DNA of 32,348 bases from an uncultured Pseudomonadota bacterium. GTDB taxonomy: Bacteria; Myxococcota_A; UBA9042; PHBI01; CALCNF01. The notes beneath the pieces were generated by a model. That model was not told the origin of the DNA, did no database searches, and saw nothing but the letters and a program-made list of their open reading frames with translations. Position 1 is the stretch's first letter. Each line of letters opens with the position of its first letter. The position numbers and the translations under genes are program-made. This document shows, piece after piece, positions 25,313-32,348 of the stretch. The stretch lies in NCBI GenBank assembly GCA_937897815.1, contig CALCNF010000041.1, forward strand, positions 1 through 32,348. Direction: 5' to 3'.

Positions 25313-28300
25313 ATGATGGGGTCGACGAGCCGACAATGGGCCTCATGGGCCATGCTGCCCCTCGGTGCGCTCGCGCTCGTCGTGGCGCCCGTGGCCTCGG
25401 CGGCGCCCATCGTCGTGGCCCCGGCGAGCGACGTGGACGCCCTGGTCGAGAGCATTACGGGTCCTGGCATCGAGGTCGTGAGCTCGACCCTCGTGGTCGG
25501 ACCGGCCGCCACTACCGGGACCTTCGTCGGTGACGGAAGCGACGTCGATCAGGAGGCCGCCCTCCCGTTCGACTCGGGCGTGATCCTGGGAACGGGCCTC
25601 GTCGAGGGGATCCTCGGTCCGAACGAGGGCTTCTACAATGGTGATGGGAGCGGCCTGGACATGGACCCGGAGGCGGGCGAGACCTGCGCCGTGGGCGCCA
25701 TCCCTGAGGGCAAAGAGGGCGTCTGCGATTTCGACGACGGGAGCGGAGAGGGCATCTTCGATGCGACCTGGCTCGAGATCGTCTTTCTGCCCAACCAGAA
25801 CGAGCTGAACCTCTCCTATGTCTTCGCCTCGGATGAGTACGAGGAGGGCGCCCAGGCCCGCGCGGGCGACGCCCTGCGGATCCTGGTCAACGGGGAGCGC
25901 TGCGCGCTGACGCCCTCGGGCTCGGCCGTCGGGAGTCACACGATTCACATCGGGACCCCTGAGCTCTTCGTGGACAACACCACGAGCGCCTACGCGATCG
26001 AGGCCAACGGTCTCTCGACCGGCCTTGAGTGCGAGGCGCCTGTGACTCCCGGAGTGGAGAACACACTCAAGATCGGCATCGCCAACATCGGAGACCGCTT
26101 TCGGGACTCCTGGGTGATCCTCGAGCGCGCCGGCCTCACGGCGTCTATCCCCATCGTCGATCTCATGAGCGATGAGGATGGGGACGGGATCCCAGACGCC
26201 TATGACAACTGCGCGAGCATCGCGAACGTGGACCAGGCCGACCTGGACGGGAACGACGTCGGTGACCTGTGCGAGACCCATATTCTTGGCGTAGGCGGTG
26301 GCGCATGCAGCGGCGGTGACGCGGACTCGTCTCCTCTTGGATGGGCGATTATCGCCCTCCTCGGGTGGCTTCTGGCTCGCCGGCGCTCCTCTCGAGCCAC
26401 GGCGCGCGCGCTGGTCCTCACGGTGCTGGCGGGGACCCTGCTCTGGCCGGGGGCGCCAGACGCCCTGGCCGAGGAGCCTGTTCCCAACCTGGACACCCAG
26501 CTCTTCAGGCCCTCACCCTTCGCTCAGGATCTCTTCTCAGCCCCCCGTCGCGCCGAGCAGGGCGCCGATCACTGGAACATCGGCCTGATGTTTCAGAGAC
26601 AGAGCGGCCTCTTGTCGATTCGCCGACCCACCGAGGGCGGTGGGCTCCTACCCCTCGAAGACTCGACCGAGCTCATGCCGCTCATCGAGGACGACACGGG
26701 GATGAACCTGTTGATGTCCTACGCCATCCTCGAGGGCTTCTCGCTGGGCGTGGACCTGCCTTTCATCCTCTCTCGAACGGGAGCCTACTCTGAGGACCTC
26801 CCGATCCTCACGGGCTCGAGCCTGGGGGATATGCGTCTCCTCTCACGGATCCAGTTCGGTGGTCGCAGCGGAGATGGCCTCTCCATGGGCATGAACGTGG
26901 GCGGCATCACCCCCACCCACAACGGCGCCTTCCGTGGCCGCTCCGGGTTCGGCTTCATCTCGGACCTCTTCCTGGAGCTCCGCCGTCGCCGCTGGGGGAT
27001 GACGTTTCGCGCGGGCGCCATCTGGGCCACCGAAAAGGAGCGCTTCCTGGACGTGGAGCAGGAGCACCAGGCGCAGGCTGAGATCGGCGCGTGGCACAAC
27101 ACCATCCCGGGCGCTCTTGAGCTCATCGCTGAGCTCCACGGGACGAGCGAGCTCAATGATCGCTTCCTCGAGGGCGCGGTCACGCCCATCGAGCTTCGCG
27201 CTGGCGCTCGCTGGCGCTCGCCCTGGGGTCTGATCGTCGGCGCCGGACTGGGCGCCGGGCTGACCCGCGGGGTGGGCGCGCCTGACTACCGCGCGCTCGT
27301 GAGCCTGTCCTACGAGTCCTGGTATGTCCTCTCGAGCGCCCAGCTCGACGGGGCAGGTGGCCGTGACCTCTGCCCGACCGAGGAGGAGGACAAGGACGGC
27401 TACCGAGATGATGATGGCTGCCCCGATCCGGATGTGGAGCGCATGCTCGACGTGATCGTCGATCGCGCCGTGCCCGCGGGCACCTTTGAGAAGTTTGCCT
27501 CCGCCAAGGCGCGGGCGGACGCGCGGCTTCGACGGTCCAAGAGCATCAACGCCCTCTCCGGTCTCGGCGTGCCCCAGGTGATCGTGAGGTCAGAGCGCTC
27601 CGACGAGGTGGAATCCGCCGATGACGGGGAGACCAGCCGAATGTTCGGCGCGAAGTCGCGGCGCAAGCGTAAGCTCCGAAAGGCTCCCGCTGGCAACCGC
27701 GCGCCCATGATCGGCGCCGTTCAGGTCAGCCCGGAGTCGCCGGTCACCGGCCAGGCGATTCAGTGTACCTACACGGACTTCAGGGACCCGGACGGCGACC
27801 CGGATGACTCGCTGGTCGACTGGACCGTCAACGGCAAGGACGCGGGCTTCGGTCCCACCCTGGAGGAGGGCTTCGTCAAGGGCGACAAGGTGCGCTGCAC
27901 GGTCACGCCCCACGACGGCGCTGTGGGCGGCCCCAAGAAGTACGCGCAGGTCATCGTCCGCAACACGAACCCGACGATTCGCTCGGCCAAGATCACCCCG
28001 GAGGTGCCCAAGGGAGGCGACACGCTTCAGTGTGTCTACGATGACTTCTCGGATCCCGACGGCGACCCCGATCGCTCCAGCATCGTCTGGACCGTCAACG
28101 GCCTCCGAGCCGGCGGCGGCCGCGTCCTCAAGACCAAGCCCGAGTCGGGCGACCGCATCGCGTGCACGGTCACGCCGCGAGACGGCGAGGGCAGCGGGGA
28201 TCCGGTCCGCGCGGCCGTGGCCGTGGGCAACCGTCCGCCGAGCATCACCTCGGTCTGGCTCGAGCCCAAGCAGACGAGCGCCGGTAAGCCCATCACCTGC

Positions 28301-29344
28301 AAGTACGGCGGCTACAGCGATCCGGACTTCCACTCAGACGCCTCGAAGATCACCTGGACCGTGAACGGCCAGCCGGCGGGCACGGGCCCGAAGATCGAGA
28401 AGGGATTCGTGGGCGGAGATCGACTCCAGTGCATCGTCACCCCCAACGATGGTGAGGTCGACGGTGAGCCCATGCGGGCGGAGACCGTGATCGACAACAC
28501 GCCGCCCGTCGTAGATATGGTCGCCATTCGGCCTGGAAAGGCCCGCTTCGGCGATCTGCTCCAGTGCATCTACACCGGCTTCAGTGACCTCGACGGGGAC
28601 CGAGACGCTTCGAAGGTCCGCTGGGGTGTCAACGGCAAGGTCGTCGGCGAGGGCAAGGTGCTCAACGCCAAGATCCGCGCGGGGGATGTCGTCACCTGCA
28701 TCGTCGAGCCTCATGACGGCAAGCAGGCCGGCAAGGAGGTCCGCTCCGAGCTGACGGTGGAGAACACGCCGCCGAAGGTCGCGAGCGTCGCTCTTTATCC
28801 CGAGCAGGTGAAGGCAGGAGATAAGGTCTCGTGCACCTACGAGGGCTACACCGACGTGGACGGGGACACGGACGCCTCCAGGATTCAATGGAAGGTCAAC
28901 GGCAACCTGGCGGGCTGGAACCGCGTGCTCACGACCGATCTGAAGCGGGGAGACGTCCTGCGATGTGAGGTGGAGCCCTTCGACGGTAAGACCGCGGGCA
29001 AGACCGCGCGCTCTGAGTCCATCCAGGTGTCGAATACGCCTCCGAGTCTCAAGGCCGTGCGGATCGTTCCTCTCAAGCCCCAGCTTCCTAACGACAACCC
29101 GGAGCGAAAGCACCTCAAGTGCGTCACGAAGGGCTTTAAGGACGCGGACGGCGACGCGGACGCGGGCTCGAGGATCACCTGGGAAGTGAACAACGAGCCG
29201 GCCGGCTCAGGCGCCGCGCTCACCCGCGAGCTCAAGGCCGATGACTGGGTGCGCTGCAAGGTGCGGCCCTATGACGGCTACGACTTCGGAAACGAGATCA
29301 ACGCTTACGCCCGAGCGGACGCCGCCTGGAAGATGAGCCGCTGA
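25313..29344 (+). CDS. Choice-of-anchor L / internal MYXO-CTERM / OM barrel / Ig-repeat fusion protein
   Basis: 1343 residues. A signal peptide ends ASA/AP (residue 30). Residues about 31-285 match the choice-of-anchor L pattern: VVSSTLVVGPAATTGTF, then PFDSGVILGTG, then LEIVFLPNQNELNLSYVFAS with DEYEEGAQ. One TSP3 unit follows (about 287-322). Then comes an internal MYXO-CTERM-like segment (ACSGG with Cys332, hydrophobic stretch, ARRRSSR), a second signal peptide ending ALA/EE (cleavage after 26470), a beta-barrel (26471-27360), a TSP3 linker (LCPTEEEDKDGYRDDDGCPD), a basic linker containing SRRKRKLRK, and six Ig-like repeats. This copies the plan of the first gene, but an Ig array stands where the OmpA domain would be. 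It is the last gene of the run and faces a convergent TPR gene 22 bp away. Inferred: a surface passenger made together with its own outer-membrane barrel. Confidence 0.93.
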   Translation: MMGSTSRQWASWAMLPLGALALVVAPVASAAPIVVAPASDVDALVESITGPGIEVVSSTLVVGPAATTGTFVGDGSDVDQEAALPFDSGVILGTGLVEGILGPNEGFYNGDGSGLDMDPEAGETCAVGAIPEGKEGVCDFDDGSGEGIFDATWLEIVFLPNQNELNLSYVFASDEYEEGAQARAGDALRILVNGERCALTPSGSAVGSHTIHIGTPELFVDNTTSAYAIEANGLSTGLECEAPVTPGVENTLKIGIANIGDRFRDSWVILERAGLTASIPIVDLMSDEDGDGIPDAYDNCASIANVDQADLDGNDVGDLCETHILGVGGGACSGGDADSSPLGWAIIALLGWLLARRRSSRATARALVLTVLAGTLLWPGAPDALAEEPVPNLDTQLFRPSPFAQDLFSAPRRAEQGADHWNIGLMFQRQSGLLSIRRPTEGGGLLPLEDSTELMPLIEDDTGMNLLMSYAILEGFSLGVDLPFILSRTGAYSEDLPILTGSSLGDMRLLSRIQFGGRSGDGLSMGMNVGGITPTHNGAFRGRSGFGFISDLFLELRRRRWGMTFRAGAIWATEKERFLDVEQEHQAQAEIGAWHNTIPGALELIAELHGTSELNDRFLEGAVTPIELRAGARWRSPWGLIVGAGLGAGLTRGVGAPDYRALVSLSYESWYVLSSAQLDGAGGRDLCPTEEEDKDGYRDDDGCPDPDVERMLDVIVDRAVPAGTFEKFASAKARADARLRRSKSINALSGLGVPQVIVRSERSDEVESADDGETSRMFGAKSRRKRKLRKAPAGNRAPMIGAVQVSPESPVTGQAIQCTYTDFRDPDGDPDDSLVDWTVNGKDAGFGPTLEEGFVKGDKVRCTVTPHDGAVGGPKKYAQVIVRNTNPTIRSAKITPEVPKGGDTLQCVYDDFSDPDGDPDRSSIVWTVNGLRAGGGRVLKTKPESGDRIACTVTPRDGEGSGDPVRAAVAVGNRPPSITSVWLEPKQTSAGKPITCKYGGYSDPDFHSDASKITWTVNGQPAGTGPKIEKGFVGGDRLQCIVTPNDGEVDGEPMRAETVIDNTPPVVDMVAIRPGKARFGDLLQCIYTGFSDLDGDRDASKVRWGVNGKVVGEGKVLNAKIRAGDVVTCIVEPHDGKQAGKEVRSELTVENTPPKVASVALYPEQVKAGDKVSCTYEGYTDVDGDTDASRIQWKVNGNLAGWNRVLTTDLKRGDVLRCEVEPFDGKTAGKTARSESIQVSNTPPSLKAVRIVPLKPQLPNDNPERKHLKCVTKGFKDADGDADAGSRITWEVNNEPAGSGAALTRELKADDWVRCKVRPYDGYDFGNEINAYARADAAWKMSR
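26288..26473 (+). other. Internal MYXO-CTERM-like segment followed by second signal peptide (second case)
   Basis: GVGGGACSGG (Cys codon at 26306) is followed by PLGWAIIALLGWLLA and RRRSSR, the order of a MYXO-CTERM signal. It runs directly into ALVLTVLAGTLLW and a DALA/EE cleavage site. The only in-frame start-like codon (GTG at 26423) lies in the middle of the second hydrophobic core and would not give a working signal peptide. Confidence 0.8.
27700..29341 (+). repeat. Six Ig-like tandem repeats with a paired Cys
   Basis: Each unit reads roughly PP.I..V.I.P....GD.L.C.Y..F.DPDGD.DAS...W.VNG...G....L......GD...C.V.P.DG. The first Cys of successive units falls at 27764, 28031, 28298, 28565, 28832 and 29120: four exact 267-bp intervals and then 288 bp. 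The two Cys in a unit probably form the Ig-type disulfide. Such PKD/Ig-like units are common in secreted proteins. After the barrel and linker these are most likely periplasmic, unless the chain passes back out. Confidence 0.9.
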
Positions 29345-29366
29345 GCCGCTCGAGGTGGCGGCCCGC

Positions 29367-30545
29367 TTACGGGGTCGCCGGCGGCGCGTCCTCCGGCACC
29401 GCTCCGGGGGTACCCGGGGGCGCGAAGGCCTTCTTCACGGAGGCCAGGCGCTGGGCCTGATCCGGGCGCCCCTCAGCGAGCTGCACGTAGCGCGTGAGCA
29501 CGACGCTCGCCTCGGGAAGTCGGCCCATGACCTTGAGCGCTCGTCCCAACTCAAAAAGCGGGTCGAGGGCGTTGGGCTGGGCCTCGACGAGCTTGCTGAA
29601 GATCCCCAGCGCCCGATCGCCCTCCTTCATTTGTAGGGCCAGGCGCCCGAGCTCCAGTCGAACCGCGGGTTGATCCTCGAGCACCAGGCTGCGCTCAAGG
29701 ACCTGGCTGGCCACTTTCGGCTGTTGATCCGCCGCCAGCGCCAGCCCGAGTCGCCTCAGGATCTCGGCCGATCCCGGGGCCATTTCGTGGGCCTTGGCCA
29801 GGTGAGGGATCGCCTCCTTGTCTCGCTTGAGCAGGCTCAGGGCGTTCGCCGCGTTGAGCCGGCTCGCCGCGTTGTCTCGGATGGCGATGGCGCCCTGGAA
29901 GCGAGCCAGGCCCGAGTCCACGGCGCCCAGGTCCACCTCGATCGTGCCCAGGTTGTTGAGCGCCATGAGGTTCTTGGGCGCCGCCTTGTGGGCGGCCTCG
30001 TGCGCGGCTCGGGCGTCCTCGAGATCTCCCGCGGCCCGCTTGAGCCTCGCCGCGGCCAGGTGCGCATGGACGGCCTGAGGGTTCGCACCGGCGGCCTGCT
30101 CGTAGAGCGCCATGGCGCGGCCTGCGTCCTGACGGCGCTCCGCCAGAAGCCCCCGTGCGACCAGCCAGTTCGCGTCGGCGCTGCGATCTCGGGCGGCCTT
30201 GCTCATGTCGAGCATGTAGGCCAGGTCGGAGAGCTGCTCGCTGGTGACCGTGTGGGGCTGAGCGGCCACCCGCGCCATTTGCACGTCAAAGACCTCCAGC
30301 TTCAGGTCGACCGAGTCGGGGGCGTGGGCCATGGCCTGCTGATAGGTCGACTCGGCGAGATCGTAGCGCTCTTCGGCCAGGGCCGCCGCCGCGCGCGCTC
30401 GGTGCAGCTCGACCCACGCTTCGCTTTGCTGGCGCGCCTGCAGCGCGCTCCAACTGTCGAGCGTAATGGGCGCGAGCATCAGAAGGCCCAGGCCAACCAG
30501 CACGACGAGGACACCTTGGGGTGGGGACTTGGATTCATCGCTCAT
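29367..30545 (-). CDS. Membrane-anchored TPR-repeat protein
   Basis: 392 residues. A short cytoplasmic tail is followed by one membrane helix (about residues 11-29, GVLVVLVGLGLLMLAPITL), then about seven or eight TPR-like helical pairs from residue 40 to 365. Examples are AEERYDLAESTYQQAMAHAP, DAGRAMALYEQAAGANPQA and KNLMALNNLGTIEVDLG. The tail is Pro/Ala-rich (APPGTPGAVPEDAPPATP). TPR proteins of this kind act as scaffolds for assembly of envelope complexes; no enzymatic motif is seen. The start ATG is at 30545, the only one that keeps the membrane helix. It is convergent with the surface operon and divergent from the 30679 gene, so a functional link to either is only inferred. Confidence 0.9.
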   Translation of the reverse strand: MSDESKSPPQGVLVVLVGLGLLMLAPITLDSWSALQARQQSEAWVELHRARAAAALAEERYDLAESTYQQAMAHAPDSVDLKLEVFDVQMARVAAQPHTVTSEQLSDLAYMLDMSKAARDRSADANWLVARGLLAERRQDAGRAMALYEQAAGANPQAVHAHLAAARLKRAAGDLEDARAAHEAAHKAAPKNLMALNNLGTIEVDLGAVDSGLARFQGAIAIRDNAASRLNAANALSLLKRDKEAIPHLAKAHEMAPGSAEILRRLGLALAADQQPKVASQVLERSLVLEDQPAVRLELGRLALQMKEGDRALGIFSKLVEAQPNALDPLFELGRALKVMGRLPEASVVLTRYVQLAEGRPDQAQRLASVKKAFAPPGTPGAVPEDAPPATP

Positions 30546-30678
30546 AGGGCGGAGCCTGCCCCGCGGGTCGCTCGATCGTCAAGGCGCTCTGGAGGTCCCC
30601 GGTCCCTGGCGCTCTCGCCCACTCGCGCTCGCCCGCGGAGTCGTGTACGATTTGGGTATCCATTCGAGGGGTCAGAAT
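30546..30678. promoter_or_regulatory. Divergent intergenic region
   Basis: These 133 bp separate two divergent starts and should contain both promoters. On the plus strand GAGGGG (30666-30671) lies 7 nt before the ATG at 30679 and is a good Shine-Dalgarno sequence. I could not find a convincing -35/-10 pair in either direction. Confidence 0.5.
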
Positions 30679-32348
30679 ATGGAGAATGAGGGGACGGACA
30701 CAGCGCCTGCGACGCAGCCGAGTCCACGTCTCATCGCGGGCACCGAGTCCAGGCGCAACGCCGACGGGGAGCTCGTCTACATCGGACCGAGCGGCTCCGG
30801 GTACATGGGCGTGAGCGCGGCCGAGGAGCCGATCTCCGAGCTCATCGACGGCGAGCACAGCCTCGACCAGCTCGTGGCCAATGGCCTCGATCGGACGCCC
30901 CAGGTGCGACCCCTGGACGTCCTGGCGCTCTTGAGGCGTCTGGACCGCTCGGGCCTCTTGACCGGCCTGGGCGCCGATAGGGATCGACTCTTTGGCCCGC
31001 CGGAGAAGCCAAGCGCCCTCGTGAGCGGCTTACGAAAGCTCGCGGATATCCGCCTCCAGCTCGGGTTCCTCGCGGCCCCGTTGGCCGTCGGGGGCGCCCT
31101 TCCACGCGGGCTCTGGACCCTGTTTCATGTCCTGGGCTTCGGTGCCCTGGTCGCCGCCCTGGCCTTAGCCTCCAGCAAGAGCAGCCTGAGCGGTCTCGTC
31201 GATCCCTTCCACGGGAAGTCGGCCTCGGGCAATCCCGTGCTCATGCTCGTGATGCTCTACGCCTTCGCCTCGGCCGTCTTGTCGGTTCGAGGTTTGATGC
31301 GCGGTCTCATGATGCGCTCGGTGGGGATGAACGTTCGTCGCGCCGGCCTTCGGATCGTCATGGCCGTCGCGTGTCTCGACGTGGACGATCTCGACCGCAA
31401 GGCGGCGGCCCGCTCGGAGCGTCTCCACCTGGCGCTCACGGGCATGTCGACCCTGGCGCTCATCTCTGGCGTCACGGGCCTCCTCTCGCTCCAGGGCGGT
31501 CACCCGATCCTGCGCGTCGTCTCCGCCGTGAGCTTCTTGCTCCTGCTCATCGATCTCACACCCTATCTGAACACCGATGGCCGCCATCTCGTGGGCATCC
31601 TGGCGCGGGTCCCGCGCATGAGAGATCGCTCGCTCTCCTACCTGCTCAAGCGCGCCCTGGTACCCAGCATGAGCCGCTCCAGTCAGGCCGAGGGTCGCTA
31701 TGTGCTGGCCGTGAGCGCCTGGCTCCTTCACGCGGTCGTCTCCATGTACGTCCTGGGCGAGGCCGTGATGCCTGGGGCGCTCAAGCTCCTGAGCGGCATC
31801 TTCGCCGTGGCCTTTGGCTCCGAAGGCTCGGACGGGCTGATGGTCCTGGGCGTCTTGATCGCGGTGGTGCTCCTGGCGGTGCTCCTCGCCTTCGGCCTGG
31901 GCTTCATCGTCCTCCTCGGAGCCTTCCTCAAGCAGATCGCCGGCCGCGCACGCGGCGGACTCCAGATTCAATCTCGCGTCGCCTCCGACGCCCAGCGGGC
32001 TTCGTTTGTGGAGGCGGCTCCAGGGATCCCCTTCCTGTCTGTCCTGCCCGCCGATTCGCTCGCCAAGCTCGCCGACTCCCTCAAGCACGAGACCTACACG
32101 CCAGGCGATCCCATCATCCGTGAGGGAGACCCCGGCGACCGGTTCTGTTTCATCGAGTCGGGTCGCTGCGTGGTGGAGATCACCGAGGAGAGCGGCATGG
32201 TCCACGAGGCCGCCCACCTGGGCACCGGTGACTTCTTCGGAGAGGTCGCCCTGGTTCAGCCGGTCTCACGCACCGCCACCGTACGGGCGAACGACGCCGT
32301 GGAGGTCCTCTCCCTGGCCCGGGAGCCCTTCTTGGCCCTGCTCCAGGA
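30679..32348 (+). CDS. PqqD-like / degenerate M50-like membrane protein with cNMP-binding domain (3' partial)
   Basis: The frame is open to the window end (556 residues visible). Residues about 18-97 resemble a PqqD-like domain (ELIDGEHSLDQL, then LDVLALLRRLDRSGLL). Several membrane helices follow (about 125-420). Their pattern fits the peptide-type M50 family: VLSVRGLMRGLMMRSVGMNV aligns with the usual HELGH...FGV.V segment, LDVDDLDR and RLHLALTGM follow as in M50, and LTPYLNTDG (Asp300) fits the second metal motif N..P.L..DG. HExxH is replaced by RGLMR (204-208), so metal catalysis is not expected. Residues about 448-556 form a cyclic-nucleotide-binding domain with phosphate cassette FFGEVAL...RTAT (Glu522, Arg531). 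The ATG has a GAGGGG site 7 nt upstream. Inferred: a membrane protein controlled by cAMP or cGMP; the role is unknown. Confidence 0.85.
   Translation, partial: MENEGTDTAPATQPSPRLIAGTESRRNADGELVYIGPSGSGYMGVSAAEEPISELIDGEHSLDQLVANGLDRTPQVRPLDVLALLRRLDRSGLLTGLGADRDRLFGPPEKPSALVSGLRKLADIRLQLGFLAAPLAVGGALPRGLWTLFHVLGFGALVAALALASSKSSLSGLVDPFHGKSASGNPVLMLVMLYAFASAVLSVRGLMRGLMMRSVGMNVRRAGLRIVMAVACLDVDDLDRKAAARSERLHLALTGMSTLALISGVTGLLSLQGGHPILRVVSAVSFLLLLIDLTPYLNTDGRHLVGILARVPRMRDRSLSYLLKRALVPSMSRSSQAEGRYVLAVSAWLLHAVVSMYVLGEAVMPGALKLLSGIFAVAFGSEGSDGLMVLGVLIAVVLLAVLLAFGLGFIVLLGAFLKQIAGRARGGLQIQSRVASDAQRASFVEAAPGIPFLSVLPADSLAKLADSLKHETYTPGDPIIREGDPGDRFCFIESGRCVVEITEESGMVHEAAHLGTGDFFGEVALVQPVSRTATVRANDAVEVLSLAREPFLALLQ

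Noticed and set aside
29345-29362. Possible terminator hairpin between the convergent genes (GCCGC / GCGGC, 8-nt loop)
   Set aside because: The stem is only 5 bp and no T-run follows on either strand.
30577-30582. TTGACG on the minus strand as a -35 box for the TPR gene
   Set aside because: There is no acceptable -10 at 16-18 bp spacing; the matching position reads GCAGGC.
30646-30651. TACGAT on the plus strand as a -10 box for the 30679 gene
   Set aside because: The -35 position is GC-only and the match is 4 of 6, so it is not distinguishable from chance.
31165-32217. Minus-strand open frame of 350 codons, His/Asp/Glu-rich
   Set aside because: It lies opposite the M50-like/cNMP gene, whose domains are clear. 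High GC keeps the antisense frame open.

Overview
The window is GC-rich and almost fully coding. It looks like the chromosome of a Myxococcota or Bradymonadota-type bacterium. The reasons are MYXO-CTERM-like sorting signals, myxobacterial disulfide repeats, a choice-of-anchor L domain, very long Asp-rich thrombospondin type 3 (TSP3) arrays and OmpA-family barrels. No tRNA, rRNA, transposase, integrase or CRISPR array was seen.

Positions 1-29344 (+) hold four tightly packed genes, probably one operon. (1) A giant gene, open at its 5' end (at least 4879 residues): Cys-rich repeats, a DUF1554/lectin-like domain, a very long TSP3 array, an internal MYXO-CTERM-like segment, a second signal-peptide-like segment, an outer-membrane beta-barrel and an OmpA-type peptidoglycan-binding domain. 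(2) A 3341-residue lipoprotein with a novel N-terminal module, a Cys-type TSP3 array and a C-terminal somatomedin-B-like knot. (3) A small Cys-rich lipoprotein with an internal duplication. (4) A 1343-residue protein with a choice-of-anchor L domain, one TSP3 unit, again an internal MYXO-CTERM-like segment plus a second signal peptide, a barrel, and six Ig-like repeats of about 89 residues. Junctions are an ATGA overlap, a 10-nt overlap and a directly abutting TAA/ATG.

Positions 29367-30545 (-) encode a membrane-anchored TPR protein, convergent with the operon. A 133-bp divergent intergenic region leads to a (+) gene open at the 3' end of the window. That gene encodes a PqqD-like/M50-like membrane protein whose HExxH site is replaced by RGLMR, followed by a cyclic-nucleotide-binding domain.

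The most interesting signal is an architecture that occurs twice in one operon: surface passenger, MYXO-CTERM-like segment, Arg-rich loop, second signal peptide, outer-membrane barrel, all in one reading frame. The first case resembles the separate TraA (MYXO-CTERM receptor) and TraB (barrel plus OmpA domain) proteins of Myxococcus outer-membrane exchange joined into one chain. I infer a large calcium-binding surface or adhesion apparatus made as polyproteins that are cut after export. Function and processing are hypotheses.
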